NCBI RefSeq assembly: GCF_900111685.1 | Contig: NZ_FOHX01000001.1 | Span: forward strand, 558,001-622,000 | Direction: 5' to 3' | Length of the DNA: 64,000 bases | From: Nonomuraea wenchangensis | Lineage (GTDB): Bacteria; Actinomycetota; Actinomycetes; Streptosporangiales; Streptosporangiaceae | Shown: piece by piece, positions 43,863 through 52,642 of the stretch | Layout of the letters: each line of letters opens with the position of its first letter | How positions within the stretch are numbered: the first letter of the stretch is position 1 | Program-made: the position numbers and the translations under genes | Notes under the pieces: generated by a model | The model's input: the letters and a program-made list of their open reading frames with translations, nothing else | The model's database searches: none | What the model was told of the DNA's origin: nothing

Positions 43863-44846
43863 GTGAAGCGCCTCATCGCTCTCGTCCTCGCGCTGCTGGT
43901 GCACCTGATGACGCTGAGCTTCGCCGCGCTCGGCGGGTGGGCCATCGCCGCCCACGTCACCTCGCCGCTCGCCTGGCTGCTCGGCGGGCTGAGCCTGGCC
44001 GTGGCCTGGGTACTGCGTCCACGTCTGCGGGCCATGGCGGGCGACGCCGAGGTGCTGGAGCGCGCGGCGGCGCCCGAGCTGTACGCGCTGGCCGACCGGG
44101 TCGCCGACCGGATCCGCGTGCCCCGGCCGCGCGAGGTGGCGGTGCGCGACCTCGCGACCGACACCTGGTACGGCCGCGTGGGCCCGCTCCGCCGCCCGGT
44201 GCTGGTGATCGGGCTGCCGCTGTGGCTGGCTCTGCCCGCCCGGCAGCGGGTGACGCTGCTGGCGCTCGCGTACGCGCGGGTGCCGACCCGCGAGGAGCTG
44301 GTGGTCGGCGGGGCGATGGAGACGCTGGACGCCTGGCGTGACGCGCTCATGGAGGCCGCCCCGCTGCGCGTGCGGGAGGAGGCCCAGACGAAGATCACCG
44401 CCTCGTCGCTGGGGATCGCCGACCAGCCGGGCACCGCGTACGAGGTGGCGGGCTTCTTCGGCCGCCTGCTCGGCCGGGTGCTCGGCGGCCCGGTGCTGCT
44501 CGCCAGGTACGCGCTGGCGCGGCTGGCCCCCGCGAGCGAGGCGGCGGCCCGGCGGAGGCAGCGGGAGCTGGCCCTGCGCGCGGCCTCGCCCGAGGAGCTG
44601 GCCGAGCTGGAGGAGCTGGCCGCCGGCCACGGCTACCTGGCGCCGATCCAGGCGGCGGCGCTGCGCGGCGAGAGCGTGGCCGCGATCAGGGAGGGCGCGC
44701 TGACCCGATTCCTGCTCACCGAGGACGGCGTGCTCACCTCCGCGCCCGACGGCGAACTGCTCGGCGGCGCCGCCTCCGGCCGGATCGACGAGGAGCTGCG
44801 CGCCCATTACGCGCGGGCGATCCGCGGCTTCGGCCTCATCTCCTGA
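43863..44846 (+). CDS. Degenerate M48-like membrane protein (HExxH lost)
   Basis: 327 residues from GTG. Two N-terminal helices (about 2-25 and 32-52) and the segment VLVIGLPLWLALPARQRVTLLALAYAR align with M48 peptidases, where the last part is normally LLAHExxH. Here L135, A136 and R139 replace His, Glu and His, so zinc binding is lost. The C-terminus is Ala/Glu/Leu-rich with a possible additional fold (EGALTRFLLTEDGVLTSAPDGEL). It lies between lipB and lipA, with 58 and 42 bases of spacing, and is probably co-transcribed with them. Function unknown. Confidence 0.7.
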   Translation: MKRLIALVLALLVHLMTLSFAALGGWAIAAHVTSPLAWLLGGLSLAVAWVLRPRLRAMAGDAEVLERAAAPELYALADRVADRIRVPRPREVAVRDLATDTWYGRVGPLRRPVLVIGLPLWLALPARQRVTLLALAYARVPTREELVVGGAMETLDAWRDALMEAAPLRVREEAQTKITASSLGIADQPGTAYEVAGFFGRLLGRVLGGPVLLARYALARLAPASEAAARRRQRELALRAASPEELAELEELAAGHGYLAPIQAAALRGESVAAIREGALTRFLLTEDGVLTSAPDGELLGGAASGRIDEELRAHYARAIRGFGLIS

Positions 44847-44888
44847 CCCGCGGCCGGGTGAGCCCGGACACGGACGTAAGCTGGGGAC

Positions 44889-45818
44889 GTGACCGTTGCT
44901 CCTGAAGGCCGAAAGCTCCTCCGCCTGGAGGTGCGCAACGCCGAGACCCCTATCGAGCGCAAGCCCCCGTGGATCAAGACCAAGCTGAAGACGGGCCCCG
45001 AATACACCGAGCTGAAATCGCTCGTGCGCCGCGAGGGCCTGCACACGGTCTGTGAAGAGGCGGGCTGTCCCAATATCTACGAGTGCTGGGAAGACCGCGA
45101 GGCGACGTTCCTCATCGGCGGCGACCAGTGCACGCGCCGGTGCGACTTCTGCCAGATCGACACGGGCAAGCCGAAGGAGTACGACCGCGACGAGCCGCGC
45201 AGGGTCGCCGAGTCCGTCCAGCAGATGGGCCTGAAGTACGCGACCGTGACCGGCGTCGCCCGCGACGACCTGCCCGACGGCGGCGCCTGGCTCTACGCCG
45301 AGACCGCCCGTCAGATCCACGCGCTGCTGCCCGGCTGCGGCGTCGAGCTGCTGGTCCCCGACTTCAACGGCGACCGCGACCAGCTGGAGGAGGTCTTCTC
45401 CAGCAAGCCCGAGGTGTTCGCCCACAACGTCGAGACGGTGCCGCGCATCTTCAAGCGCATCCGTCCCGCCTTCCGCTACGAGCGCTCGCTCAAGGTGATC
45501 ACGATGGCCCGCGAGGCCGGGCTGGTCACCAAGTCCAACCTCATCCTCGGCATGGGCGAGACCCGCGAGGAGATCGTCGAGGCCATGCGCGACCTGCACG
45601 CGGCCGGCACCGACCTGCTGACGATCACCCAATACCTCCGGCCGACGCCGCGTCACCACCCGGTGGAGCGCTGGGTCAAGCCGGAGGAGTTCGTCGAGCT
45701 GCAGGCCGAGGCCGAGGCGATCGGCTTCGCCGGGGTGCTGTCCGGGCCGCTGGTCCGCTCGTCCTACCGGGCGGGCAGGCTCTACCAGCAGGCCATCGCG
45801 GCGCGTCAGAGCGCCTGA
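44889..45818 (+). CDS. lipA: Lipoyl synthase
   Basis: 309 residues, radical SAM enzyme. The auxiliary cluster ligands are C55, C60 and C66 ([12 protein letters not shown]), the SAM cluster C81-x3-C85-x2-C88 (CTRRCDFC), and the C-terminal RSSY supplies the serine ligand. It inserts two sulfur atoms into octanoyl chains on E2 and H proteins. GTG start. Downstream of lipB with one gene between. A strong hairpin follows. Confidence 0.97.
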   Translation: MTVAPEGRKLLRLEVRNAETPIERKPPWIKTKLKTGPEYTELKSLVRREGLHTVCEEAGCPNIYECWEDREATFLIGGDQCTRRCDFCQIDTGKPKEYDRDEPRRVAESVQQMGLKYATVTGVARDDLPDGGAWLYAETARQIHALLPGCGVELLVPDFNGDRDQLEEVFSSKPEVFAHNVETVPRIFKRIRPAFRYERSLKVITMAREAGLVTKSNLILGMGETREEIVEAMRDLHAAGTDLLTITQYLRPTPRHHPVERWVKPEEFVELQAEAEAIGFAGVLSGPLVRSSYRAGRLYQQAIAARQSA

Positions 45819-45827
45819 GACGGCCGG

Positions 45828-45862
45828 GGCGGGGCTCGGAGCGCGGCTCCGGGCCCCGCCCT
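45828..45862 (+). terminator. Terminator after lipA
   Basis: 16-bp arms (45828-45843 and 45847-45862) with one wobble pair and a GCG loop start 10 bases after the lipA stop. No T-run follows directly. Confidence 0.75.
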
Positions 45863-45915
45863 CGTCTGCCGTCTCGTCTACCATGGCGGCACCACCGACG
45901 ACGGGGTGATCATTC

Positions 45916-46872
45916 ATGGGGGTGCTGGTCCGCACCAGCGAGTTACCTGCCGCGCGCCGCCACGAGGTGTGGCGGAGCGTCGTGTGCGACACGCTCGGCC
46001 CGCTCGACCTGCGCATCGATCCCGACGCCCCGCTGCGGGGCGAGATCGAGCTCGGCCGGCTCGGCCCGGTGGGGGTGGGCACCGTACGCACCTCGACGCC
46101 GCACAGCGTGCACCGCACGGCCGGCCAGATCGGCCAGGGCAACCCGGAGATCTACCGGGTGGTGCTGGCGCTGTCCGGCAGCCCGCGGCTGGCGCAGGCC
46201 GACCGGGCCACCCAGCTCAGCCGCGGCGAGTTCGCCATCTACGACTTCACCCGGCCCTACGAGCTGGCCTACGACAGCGCGGTGCGCCTCGCGGTGTTCA
46301 GCTTGCCGCGCGAGCTGCTCGCCCTGCCCGTCGACGCCGTCGCCGAGCTGGCCGCGGCCCCGATCGGCACGGAGTCGGGCGCGGGCGCGCTGGCCGTGCC
46401 GCTGCTGCGGCGGGTGGCCGCCGACCACGCCACCTACACGCCGGCCAGCGCCGCGCGGCTGTCGGCCGTGGTGATGGACCTGGTCGGCGCCGCGGTCGCC
46501 GAGCGGCTGGAGCTGACCCGGGCGCTGCCCGAGGACTCCCGGCAGCGCACTCTCCTGCTGCGCGTGCACGCCTTCATCGAGGAGCATCTCGGCGACGCCG
46601 AGCTCGACCCGGCCACGATCGCCGCCGCCTGCCACATCTCGCTCCGCTACCTGCACCGGCTGTTCGAGCCCGAGCAGACGACGGTCGCCGCCTGGATCCG
46701 GCAGCGGCGGCTGGAGCGCTGCCGCGCGGAGCTGGCCAGGGGCGGCACGGAGCCGGTGAGCGCGATCGCCGCCCGCTACGGGCTGCCGGACGCGGCGCAC
46801 TTCAGCCGGCTGTTCCGGCGCGCGTACGGGATGTCGCCGGCGGAGTACCGCCGCGCCTCGGAAGTGCGCTGA
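45916..46872 (+). CDS. AraC-family transcriptional regulator
   Basis: 318 residues. An AraC-binding-like cupin N-terminus (about 20-200; QADRATQLSRGEFAIYDFTRPYELAYDSAVRLAVF in outline) precedes a C-terminal double helix-turn-helix (about 215-315) with LDPATIAAACHISLRYLHRLF and RYGLPDAAHFSRLFRRAYGMSPAEYRR. It is probably a regulator responding to a small ligand, and may control the following VOC and hydrolase genes. It starts the four-gene group lying between lipA and DUF4191. Confidence 0.92.
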   Translation: MGVLVRTSELPAARRHEVWRSVVCDTLGPLDLRIDPDAPLRGEIELGRLGPVGVGTVRTSTPHSVHRTAGQIGQGNPEIYRVVLALSGSPRLAQADRATQLSRGEFAIYDFTRPYELAYDSAVRLAVFSLPRELLALPVDAVAELAAAPIGTESGAGALAVPLLRRVAADHATYTPASAARLSAVVMDLVGAAVAERLELTRALPEDSRQRTLLLRVHAFIEEHLGDAELDPATIAAACHISLRYLHRLFEPEQTTVAAWIRQRRLERCRAELARGGTEPVSAIAARYGLPDAAHFSRLFRRAYGMSPAEYRRASEVR

Positions 46873-46970
46873 ACGTCAACCGGCCGGGCACGCGAACACA
46901 AGACCGGCGCTCAGGGTCCCGGCAGAATCGGTCGTGTCAAGCAGACACGGCAGAAGATAAGGATCCGGAA

Positions 46971-47357
46971 ATGCAGCTCTTCGTGAACCTGCCCGTCAAG
47001 GACCTGGACCGGTCGAAGGAGTTCTTCACCGGCCTCGGTTTCACCCTCTTCGGCATGGCCGAGGGCATGGCGTCGGTGATCATCAACCAGGAGACGCAGG
47101 TGATGCTGCTGACCGAGCCGGTGTTCTCCTCGTACGTCGCCAAGGAGATCTCCGACGCGGACAAGGCCACCGAGGCGATCCTCGTGCTCGGCATGGAGAA
47201 CCCCGAGCAGGTGGACGCCCTGGTGGACGGGGCGCTGGCCGCGGGCGCGACCCCGGCGGGCGTCAAGCAGGAGGACGGCGTGCGCTACCAGCGCGGTTTC
47301 GCCGACCTCGACGGCCACCACTGGGAGGCGCTGTGCTTGGTGCAGCCGGCGTCCTGA
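46971..47357 (+). CDS. VOC (glyoxalase/bleomycin resistance-type) family protein
   Basis: 128 residues, paired beta-alpha-beta-beta-beta repeats: LFVNLPVKDLDRSKEFFTGLGFTLF at the start and GFADLDGHHWEALCL at the end, where E and H suit a metal site. Glyoxalase-superfamily proteins of this length include dioxygenases, isomerases and drug-binding proteins; the substrate is not clear. ATG at 46971 is preceded by AAGGAT. It overlaps the next gene by 25 bases. Confidence 0.88.
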   Translation: MQLFVNLPVKDLDRSKEFFTGLGFTLFGMAEGMASVIINQETQVMLLTEPVFSSYVAKEISDADKATEAILVLGMENPEQVDALVDGALAAGATPAGVKQEDGVRYQRGFADLDGHHWEALCLVQPAS

Positions 47358-48148
47358 GCGGCACGGCCGTCTCCGCGGACGGCACGCCCATCGCCTACGA
47401 CCGCTACGGCTCGGGTCCGGCGGTGGTGCTGGTGGCCGGGGCCATGATGGAGCGCGCGCACCCGACCATGGCGGGCCTGGCCGAGGCCCTGGCGCCGTGG
47501 TTCACGGTGTTCAGCTACGACCGGAGGGGGCGGGGCGGCAGCGGGGACATCGCCCCGTACGCGGTCGAACGGGAGGTCGAGGACCTCGCCGCGGTGATCG
47601 CGGCGGCCGGTGGGAGCGCCAAGGTGTTCGGCGGGTCGTCGGGGGCGGCGCTGGCCCTGGAGGCGGCCACGCGGCTGCCCGGCGTGACCGAGCTCGCGCT
47701 GTGGGAGCCGCCCTACCACGTGGACGACTCCGCGCCGCCGCTGCCTGACGACTTCGCCGAGCAGCTCGCCGCGCTGGTCGCGGCCGGGCGGCGGGACACG
47801 GTCGTTGAGCGGTTCATGGTGGAGGCGGCCGAGGTGCCCGCCGAGGCCGTGGCCGGGATGCGGGCGGAGCCGTTCTGGGCGGCGGCCGAGGCCACGGCGC
47901 ACACGCTGGCGTACGAGGCGGCCGTCATGGGGCCTGGCAACGCGCTGCCGGCCGCGCGGCTGGCCGGGATCGACCGGCCGGCGCTCGTGCTCAACGGCGA
48001 GGACAGCCCGGCCTGGATGCGCCGGGCGGGCGCGGCCGTGGCCGCGGCGCTGCCGGGGGCCGTTCACCGGGTGCTGGAGGAGCAGACGCACGCGGTGACG
48101 GTGGAGGCGCTGGCGCCGGAGCTGCTGGAGTTCTTCGTCCGCGGATGA
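47333..48148 (+). CDS. Alpha/beta hydrolase
   Basis: 271 residues from GTG at 47333, overlapping the VOC gene. The oxyanion loop region is VVLVAGAMMERA, DRRGRGGSG marks strand 4, and the nucleophile elbow is GGSSGA. The aspartate is in VLNGEDSPAWM, and the histidine in EEQTHAVTV. All catalytic parts are present, unlike the hydrolase-like domain near 25 kb. Probably an esterase or lipase-type enzyme. The overlap suggests co-expression with the VOC protein. Confidence 0.9.
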   Translation: MLGAAGVLSGTAVSADGTPIAYDRYGSGPAVVLVAGAMMERAHPTMAGLAEALAPWFTVFSYDRRGRGGSGDIAPYAVEREVEDLAAVIAAAGGSAKVFGGSSGAALALEAATRLPGVTELALWEPPYHVDDSAPPLPDDFAEQLAALVAAGRRDTVVERFMVEAAEVPAEAVAGMRAEPFWAAAEATAHTLAYEAAVMGPGNALPAARLAGIDRPALVLNGEDSPAWMRRAGAAVAAALPGAVHRVLEEQTHAVTVEALAPELLEFFVRG

Positions 48149-48213
48149 GCGGTTCTGTAACAGCGAGGTAGCAAACCTAGTAAGTGGTCGGTTTTCTGGT
48201 GGACACTGGCGGC

Positions 48214-50580
48214 GTGGACTTCGACGCGCTCATCGCCCGGCTCGACCTCGCCGCCAAGGTACGCCTGCTCACCGGAGCCGACATGTGGTCGCTCCCCCCG
48301 ATCCCCGAGATCGGCCTCGACCGGCTCGTCATGAGCGACGGCCCCATCGGCGTCCGCGGCGAGCGCTGGAGCCCGGGCGACCCGTCGATCGCGCTGCCCA
48401 GCCCCACCGCGCTCGCCGCCACCTGGGACCTCGACCTGGTGCGGCGGGCCGGGCGGCTGCTCGCCCAGGAGGCCCGGCGCAAGGGCGTGCACGTGCTGCT
48501 CGCGCCCACGCTCAACCTGCACCGTTCGCCGCTCGGTGGCCGGCACTTCGAGTGCTACTCCGAGGACCCGTACCTGACGGGCGAGATCGGGGCGGCGTAC
48601 GTCGAGGGTGTGCAGGAGGGCGGGGTGGCGACCACGCCCAAGCACTTCGTGGCCAACGACTTCGAGACCGACCGGTTCACGGCCGACGTGCGGGTCGGGG
48701 AGAAGGCGCTGCGCGAGGTGTACCTGCGGCCGTTCGAGCGGGTGGTGCGGGCCGGGGCGTGGGGGCTCATGACCGCGTACAACGGGGTCAACGGCACCAC
48801 CATGACCGAGCACGCCGAGCTGGTGCTGGGGGTGCTGAAGGGCGAGTGGGGGTTCGACGGGTTCGTGGTGTCGGACTGGACGGCGGTGCGCTCCACCGAG
48901 GCCGCCGCGCTGGGCGGCACCGACGTGGCCATGCCGGGGCCGTACGGGCCGTGGGGCGAGACGCTGGAGGAGGCGGTACGCGCGGGGCGGGTGCCGGAGG
49001 CGGCGATCGACGACCGGGTGCGGCGCGTCCTCCGCCTCGCCCACCGCGTCGGCGCCCTCCGTCCTTCCGAGCCCCCGGCCGCCGCCACGGACTCCGCGGA
49101 CATCGACGGGGTGGCGCTGGCCAGGGAGGTGGCGGCGCGCGGGTTCACGTTGCTGACCAACGACGGCCTGCTGCCGCTGCGCGGCACGCCGACGCTCGCC
49201 GTCATCGGCGCCGCCGCCGGCGAGGCGCGGATCATGGGCGGCGGCAGCGCCCAGGTCTACCCCGACCGGGTGGTCTCCCCGCTGGCGGGCCTGCGCGCCC
49301 GCGCCGAGGTGCGCCACGCCGTCGGCGCCGACCCGCGCCTCCGGCTGGCGCCGATCCCCTCCCCCGCGCGGGCGCTGTTCCTGGACGGCGACGGGGCCGT
49401 GCTGGCCGAGCACCCGCTGCCCACGGCCGAGGCCCGCTGGATCGGGCAGCTCCCGCCCGACGTGGACGGCGGACGGCTGCGCGCGGTCCGGCTGGTGACG
49501 ACGTACACGCCGGACATTTCCGGTGAGCACCGGCTCTCGGTCGCGGGCGTGGGCGCGTTCACGATGACCGTGGACGGTGAGACCGTGCTCGACGAGACCG
49601 TCGAGGTCGTCGGCGATCCCGCGACGGCGTTCCTGTCGCCGCCCGAGCGGCGGGTGGGCGTGCCGATGACGGCGGGGCGGCCCTACGAGGTGACCCTGAC
49701 CTCCCCGGCCGGGACGATCGGCGGCCTCGTGTTCGTGGCGTTCACGCTGGGCCACGCCGCCCCCGGTCCCGGCGCGGACGAGCTGCTGGCCGAGGCCGTG
49801 CGCGTGGCCGCCGCCTGCGACGTGGCCGTGGTGGTGGCGGGGACCACGCCGGAGGTGGAGAGCGAGGGCTTCGACCGTACGGGGCTCGCGCTGCCCGGCC
49901 GCCAGGACGAGCTGATCCGCGCGGTGATCGCCGCCAACCCGCGCACGGTGGTCGTGGTCAACGCGGGCTCGCCGGTCGAGATGCCGTGGGCGGAGGAGGC
50001 GGCTGCGGTGCTGCTCACCTGGTTCCCCGGCCAGGAGGCGGGCACGGCGCTCGCCGAGGTGCTGTTCGGGGACGCCGAGCCGGGCGGGCGGCTGCCGACG
50101 ACCTGGCCGCGCCGCCTCGCCGACGCGCCGGTGTCCGCCGTGACGCCGGTGGACGGGGTCGTGGCCTACGACGAGGGGCCGCGCATCGGCTACCGCGCCT
50201 GGCGGGAGGCCGGGGCCGAGCCGGCGTTCTGGTTCGGGCACGGGCTGGGGTACACCACGTGGTCGTACGACCAGATCGCCGCCGAGGGCGCGCCCGGGGC
50301 GATGACGGTGACCGTGGCGGTCACCAACACCGGCGACCGGCCGGGCCGCGAGGTCGTGCAGCTCTACGCCCACCTGTCCGAGGAGCCCGGGGACGTCCGG
50401 CTGGCCGGTTTCGACGTGGTCGAGGCCGGGCCGGGCCAGACCGTGCTGTCCACCGTGTTCCTCGACGAGCGGGCCTTCCAGGTGTGGGACGGCGGCTGGC
50501 GCACGGCCGGGGGCGAGCACGTCGTCACGGCGGGACGCAGTGTCGCCGATCCGCGCCTGTCGATCACGGTGCGGATGTAG
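48214..50580 (+). CDS. Glycoside hydrolase family 3 beta-glucosidase-type
   Basis: 788 residues from GTG at 48214 (VDFDALIARLDLAAKVRLLTG), where homologues begin; GTGs at 48184 and 48199 are alternatives. The (beta/alpha)8 domain carries the nucleophile D221 (VVSDWTAV); the second domain carries the acid/base candidate E551 (VESEGFDR). A PA14-like insert covers about 380-510, and a fibronectin-III-like domain ends the protein. There is no signal peptide, so it acts in the cytosol on imported beta-glucosides or other glycosides. This is the largest gene of the AraC-VOC-hydrolase-GH3 group. Confidence 0.94.
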   Translation: MDFDALIARLDLAAKVRLLTGADMWSLPPIPEIGLDRLVMSDGPIGVRGERWSPGDPSIALPSPTALAATWDLDLVRRAGRLLAQEARRKGVHVLLAPTLNLHRSPLGGRHFECYSEDPYLTGEIGAAYVEGVQEGGVATTPKHFVANDFETDRFTADVRVGEKALREVYLRPFERVVRAGAWGLMTAYNGVNGTTMTEHAELVLGVLKGEWGFDGFVVSDWTAVRSTEAAALGGTDVAMPGPYGPWGETLEEAVRAGRVPEAAIDDRVRRVLRLAHRVGALRPSEPPAAATDSADIDGVALAREVAARGFTLLTNDGLLPLRGTPTLAVIGAAAGEARIMGGGSAQVYPDRVVSPLAGLRARAEVRHAVGADPRLRLAPIPSPARALFLDGDGAVLAEHPLPTAEARWIGQLPPDVDGGRLRAVRLVTTYTPDISGEHRLSVAGVGAFTMTVDGETVLDETVEVVGDPATAFLSPPERRVGVPMTAGRPYEVTLTSPAGTIGGLVFVAFTLGHAAPGPGADELLAEAVRVAAACDVAVVVAGTTPEVESEGFDRTGLALPGRQDELIRAVIAANPRTVVVVNAGSPVEMPWAEEAAAVLLTWFPGQEAGTALAEVLFGDAEPGGRLPTTWPRRLADAPVSAVTPVDGVVAYDEGPRIGYRAWREAGAEPAFWFGHGLGYTTWSYDQIAAEGAPGAMTVTVAVTNTGDRPGREVVQLYAHLSEEPGDVRLAGFDVVEAGPGQTVLSTVFLDERAFQVWDGGWRTAGGEHVVTAGRSVADPRLSITVRM

Positions 50581-50643
50581 CTCAGCGCGAAATCGGCGGG
50601 CGCGTTTTCCATAGTCCACCAGTTGGTTTGTATCCTTCAGAGC

Positions 50644-51324
50644 ATGGCAAAGTCCGAGGACCAAGAGAAGCCGGGGCGCATCAAGCAGCTCCGCATGATC
50701 GCGCAGATCATCAAGCAGGCCAACCCCAAGGGGATGCCGATTGTCTTCCTCTCCGCGGTGGGCACGCTTGCCGTGATCGTCGTGATCGGCCTGGTCACGG
50801 ACTATCTGTGGTATTCGCTGTTCATCGGCGTGCTGGCCGCGGTCACGGTCGGCCTGGTGGTGTTCGGGCAGCTCGCCCAGAAGGCCCAATACTCGATCCT
50901 GCACGGCCAGACCGGCGCCGCCGCGGCCGTGCTGCAGGGCATGCGGGGCAACTGGCAGGTCACCCCCGCCATCGCGGTCAACCGCGACCAGGACCTCGTG
51001 CACCTCGTGGTCGGCTATCCCGGCGTGGTGCTGGTGTCGGAGGGCCCCGGCAACCGGGTGGCGAAGATGCTCGCGGCCGAGAAGAAGCGGGTCGCGCGGG
51101 TGGTGCTCGGCATCGAGATCTACGACGTGCAGTGCGGTGACGGCGAGGGTCAGGTGCCGCTCGGCAAGCTGCAGCGCCACCTGATGAAGCTGCCGCGCAA
51201 CCTGAAGAAGCCGGCCGTCAACGAGGTGAAGGACCGCCTGCGCTCGCTGCCGCGCAACATGCCCCTGCCGAAGGGTCCGATGCCCAAGGGCGCCCGCATG
51301 CCGCGCGGCCCCAAGATGCGCTAG
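50644..51324 (+). CDS. DUF4191 membrane protein
   Basis: 226 residues from ATG at 50644. Two adjacent helices at about 33-53 and 58-80 are followed by a soluble region (GNWQVTPAIAVNRDQDLVHLVVG) and a Lys/Pro/Arg-rich C-terminus (LPKGPMPKGARMPRGPKMR). The family is conserved in actinobacteria and is normally found after lipA. Here four genes come between. The function is unknown; its steady linkage to lipoate synthesis suggests a housekeeping role. Confidence 0.9.
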   Translation: MAKSEDQEKPGRIKQLRMIAQIIKQANPKGMPIVFLSAVGTLAVIVVIGLVTDYLWYSLFIGVLAAVTVGLVVFGQLAQKAQYSILHGQTGAAAAVLQGMRGNWQVTPAIAVNRDQDLVHLVVGYPGVVLVSEGPGNRVAKMLAAEKKRVARVVLGIEIYDVQCGDGEGQVPLGKLQRHLMKLPRNLKKPAVNEVKDRLRSLPRNMPLPKGPMPKGARMPRGPKMR

Positions 51325-52088
51325 TGCTGTCCCCCTCTTCGCGGGCCAACCGCTGGTGGTGGGACGGCAACGCCGACGACTACCAGGTCGAGCACGGCGA
51401 GTTCCTGCGCGACTCCGGGTTCGTGTGGTGTCCTGAGGGGCTCGACGAGGCCGAGGCAGGGCTGCTGGGCGAGGTGCGCGGGCGGCGCGTCCTGGAGATC
51501 GGCTGCGGCGCCGCCCAGTGCGCGCGCTGGCTGGCCGCCCAGGGCGCCGAGGTGGCCGCGTTCGACGTCTCGCACCGGCAGCTCCAGCACGCCCGGCGCA
51601 TCGACCTCGACACGGGGCTGCGGGTCCCGGCGGTGCAGGCCGACGCCGAGGCGATGCCGTTCGCCGGCGCGTCCTTCGACGTGGCGTGCTCGGCGTTCGG
51701 GGCGCTGCCGTTCGTGGCCGACGCGGGCGCCGTCCTGCGCGAGGTGCGCAGGGTGCTGCGGCCGGGCGGGCGGTTCGTGTTCTCGGTGAGCCATCCGGTG
51801 CGGTGGGCGTTCCCCGACGATCCGGGGCCGCGCGGGCTGACGTCCGACCGCTCCTACTTCGACCGCTCCCCCTACGTCGAGCGGGACGAGCACGGCACGC
51901 CCACCTACGTCGAGCACCACCGCACGCTGGGCGACTGGGTGGGCCTGCTGGTGGCCTCGGGACTGACGATCACCGGGCTGCTGGAGCCGGAGTGGCCCGA
52001 GGGCCACGATCGTGTGTGGGGCGGCTGGAGCCCGCTGCGCGGCCGGCACCTGCCGGGCACGGCCATCTTCAGCTGCGCCCGCCCCTGA
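51324..52088 (+). CDS. Class I SAM-dependent methyltransferase
   Basis: 254 residues. Motif I is VLEIGCGAAQCARWL near 56-70; the acidic strand-2 end is AAFDVS; motif III/IV is FDVACSAFGALPFVADAG, and RVLRPGGRFVFSVSHPVRW follows. The Trp-rich start (RWWWDGNADDYQ) is shared by a conserved actinobacterial group. GTG at 51324 overlaps the DUF4191 stop by one base, so the two are coupled. The acceptor is unknown. Confidence 0.9.
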   Translation: MLSPSSRANRWWWDGNADDYQVEHGEFLRDSGFVWCPEGLDEAEAGLLGEVRGRRVLEIGCGAAQCARWLAAQGAEVAAFDVSHRQLQHARRIDLDTGLRVPAVQADAEAMPFAGASFDVACSAFGALPFVADAGAVLREVRRVLRPGGRFVFSVSHPVRWAFPDDPGPRGLTSDRSYFDRSPYVERDEHGTPTYVEHHRTLGDWVGLLVASGLTITGLLEPEWPEGHDRVWGGWSPLRGRHLPGTAIFSCARP

Positions 52089-52103
52089 CCCACTGCGCGG
52101 GCG

Positions 52104-52565
52104 TCACATGCGCACGACCATGGTGTTGGACACGCGGTCGTGCAGGCCGCGGTGGTCGCGGTCCCAGATCAGCGCGGGCACGGCCAGGCAGAGCAGCACG
52201 GTCCGCACCAGCACGGGCAGCAGGCGGGGGCTGCCGCCGTCCATGGCGGCGACCCTGATGCCCATGAGCCGGTGCCCGAACGTCTGCCCCATGAACGCGA
52301 CGAGCAGCAGATACTGGACGGCGAACACCGCCACCGGCGCCCACGGCGACTCCGCCGGGTTCGTCCGCAGCAGCAGTTGCACGACCACCCACGTGCAGAT
52401 CATCCAGTCGATGACCAGCGCCACGATGCGGCGGCCCCAGCCGGTGACCGAGCCGCTGCCCTCCTGGGGCAGCCCCAGGCGCTCCCCCGGATATCCGAGG
52501 TCGATGCCGGCGGACCTGACCCCGCCGAGCCACGTCTGCGTCCACCGGGGCTGCTTGCTGCTCAT
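52104..52565 (-). CDS. RDD family membrane protein
   Basis: 153 residues. The RDD domain begins at about 43 with WGRRIVALVIDWM, followed by helices at about 47-68, 85-105 and 120-140 (FAVQYLLLVAFMGQTFGHRLMGIRV). A soluble N-terminal segment precedes it. In Streptomyces an RDD protein also precedes glnA. Function unknown; some RDD proteins act in transport or ion homeostasis. It is convergent with the methyltransferase gene, with 15 bases between. Confidence 0.9.
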   Translation of the reverse strand: MSSKQPRWTQTWLGGVRSAGIDLGYPGERLGLPQEGSGSVTGWGRRIVALVIDWMICTWVVVQLLLRTNPAESPWAPVAVFAVQYLLLVAFMGQTFGHRLMGIRVAAMDGGSPRLLPVLVRTVLLCLAVPALIWDRDHRGLHDRVSNTMVVRM

Positions 52566-52642
52566 GCCATCAAAGGTATCCGCCCCCGTGGCCGGTCGGC
52601 GTCGTGACCCAACCGCGTCGTGGACCCGCCACGATGTAGCTC

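Noticed and set aside
45916-50580. Genomic island or mobile element
   Set aside because: No integrase, transposase, tRNA or flanking direct repeats were found; base composition by eye matches neighbours.
48064-51180. 1038-residue minus-strand open frame opposite GH3 and DUF4191
   Set aside because: Antisense shadow of high-GC coding sequence; composition is His/Arg/Gly-rich and no domain is seen.
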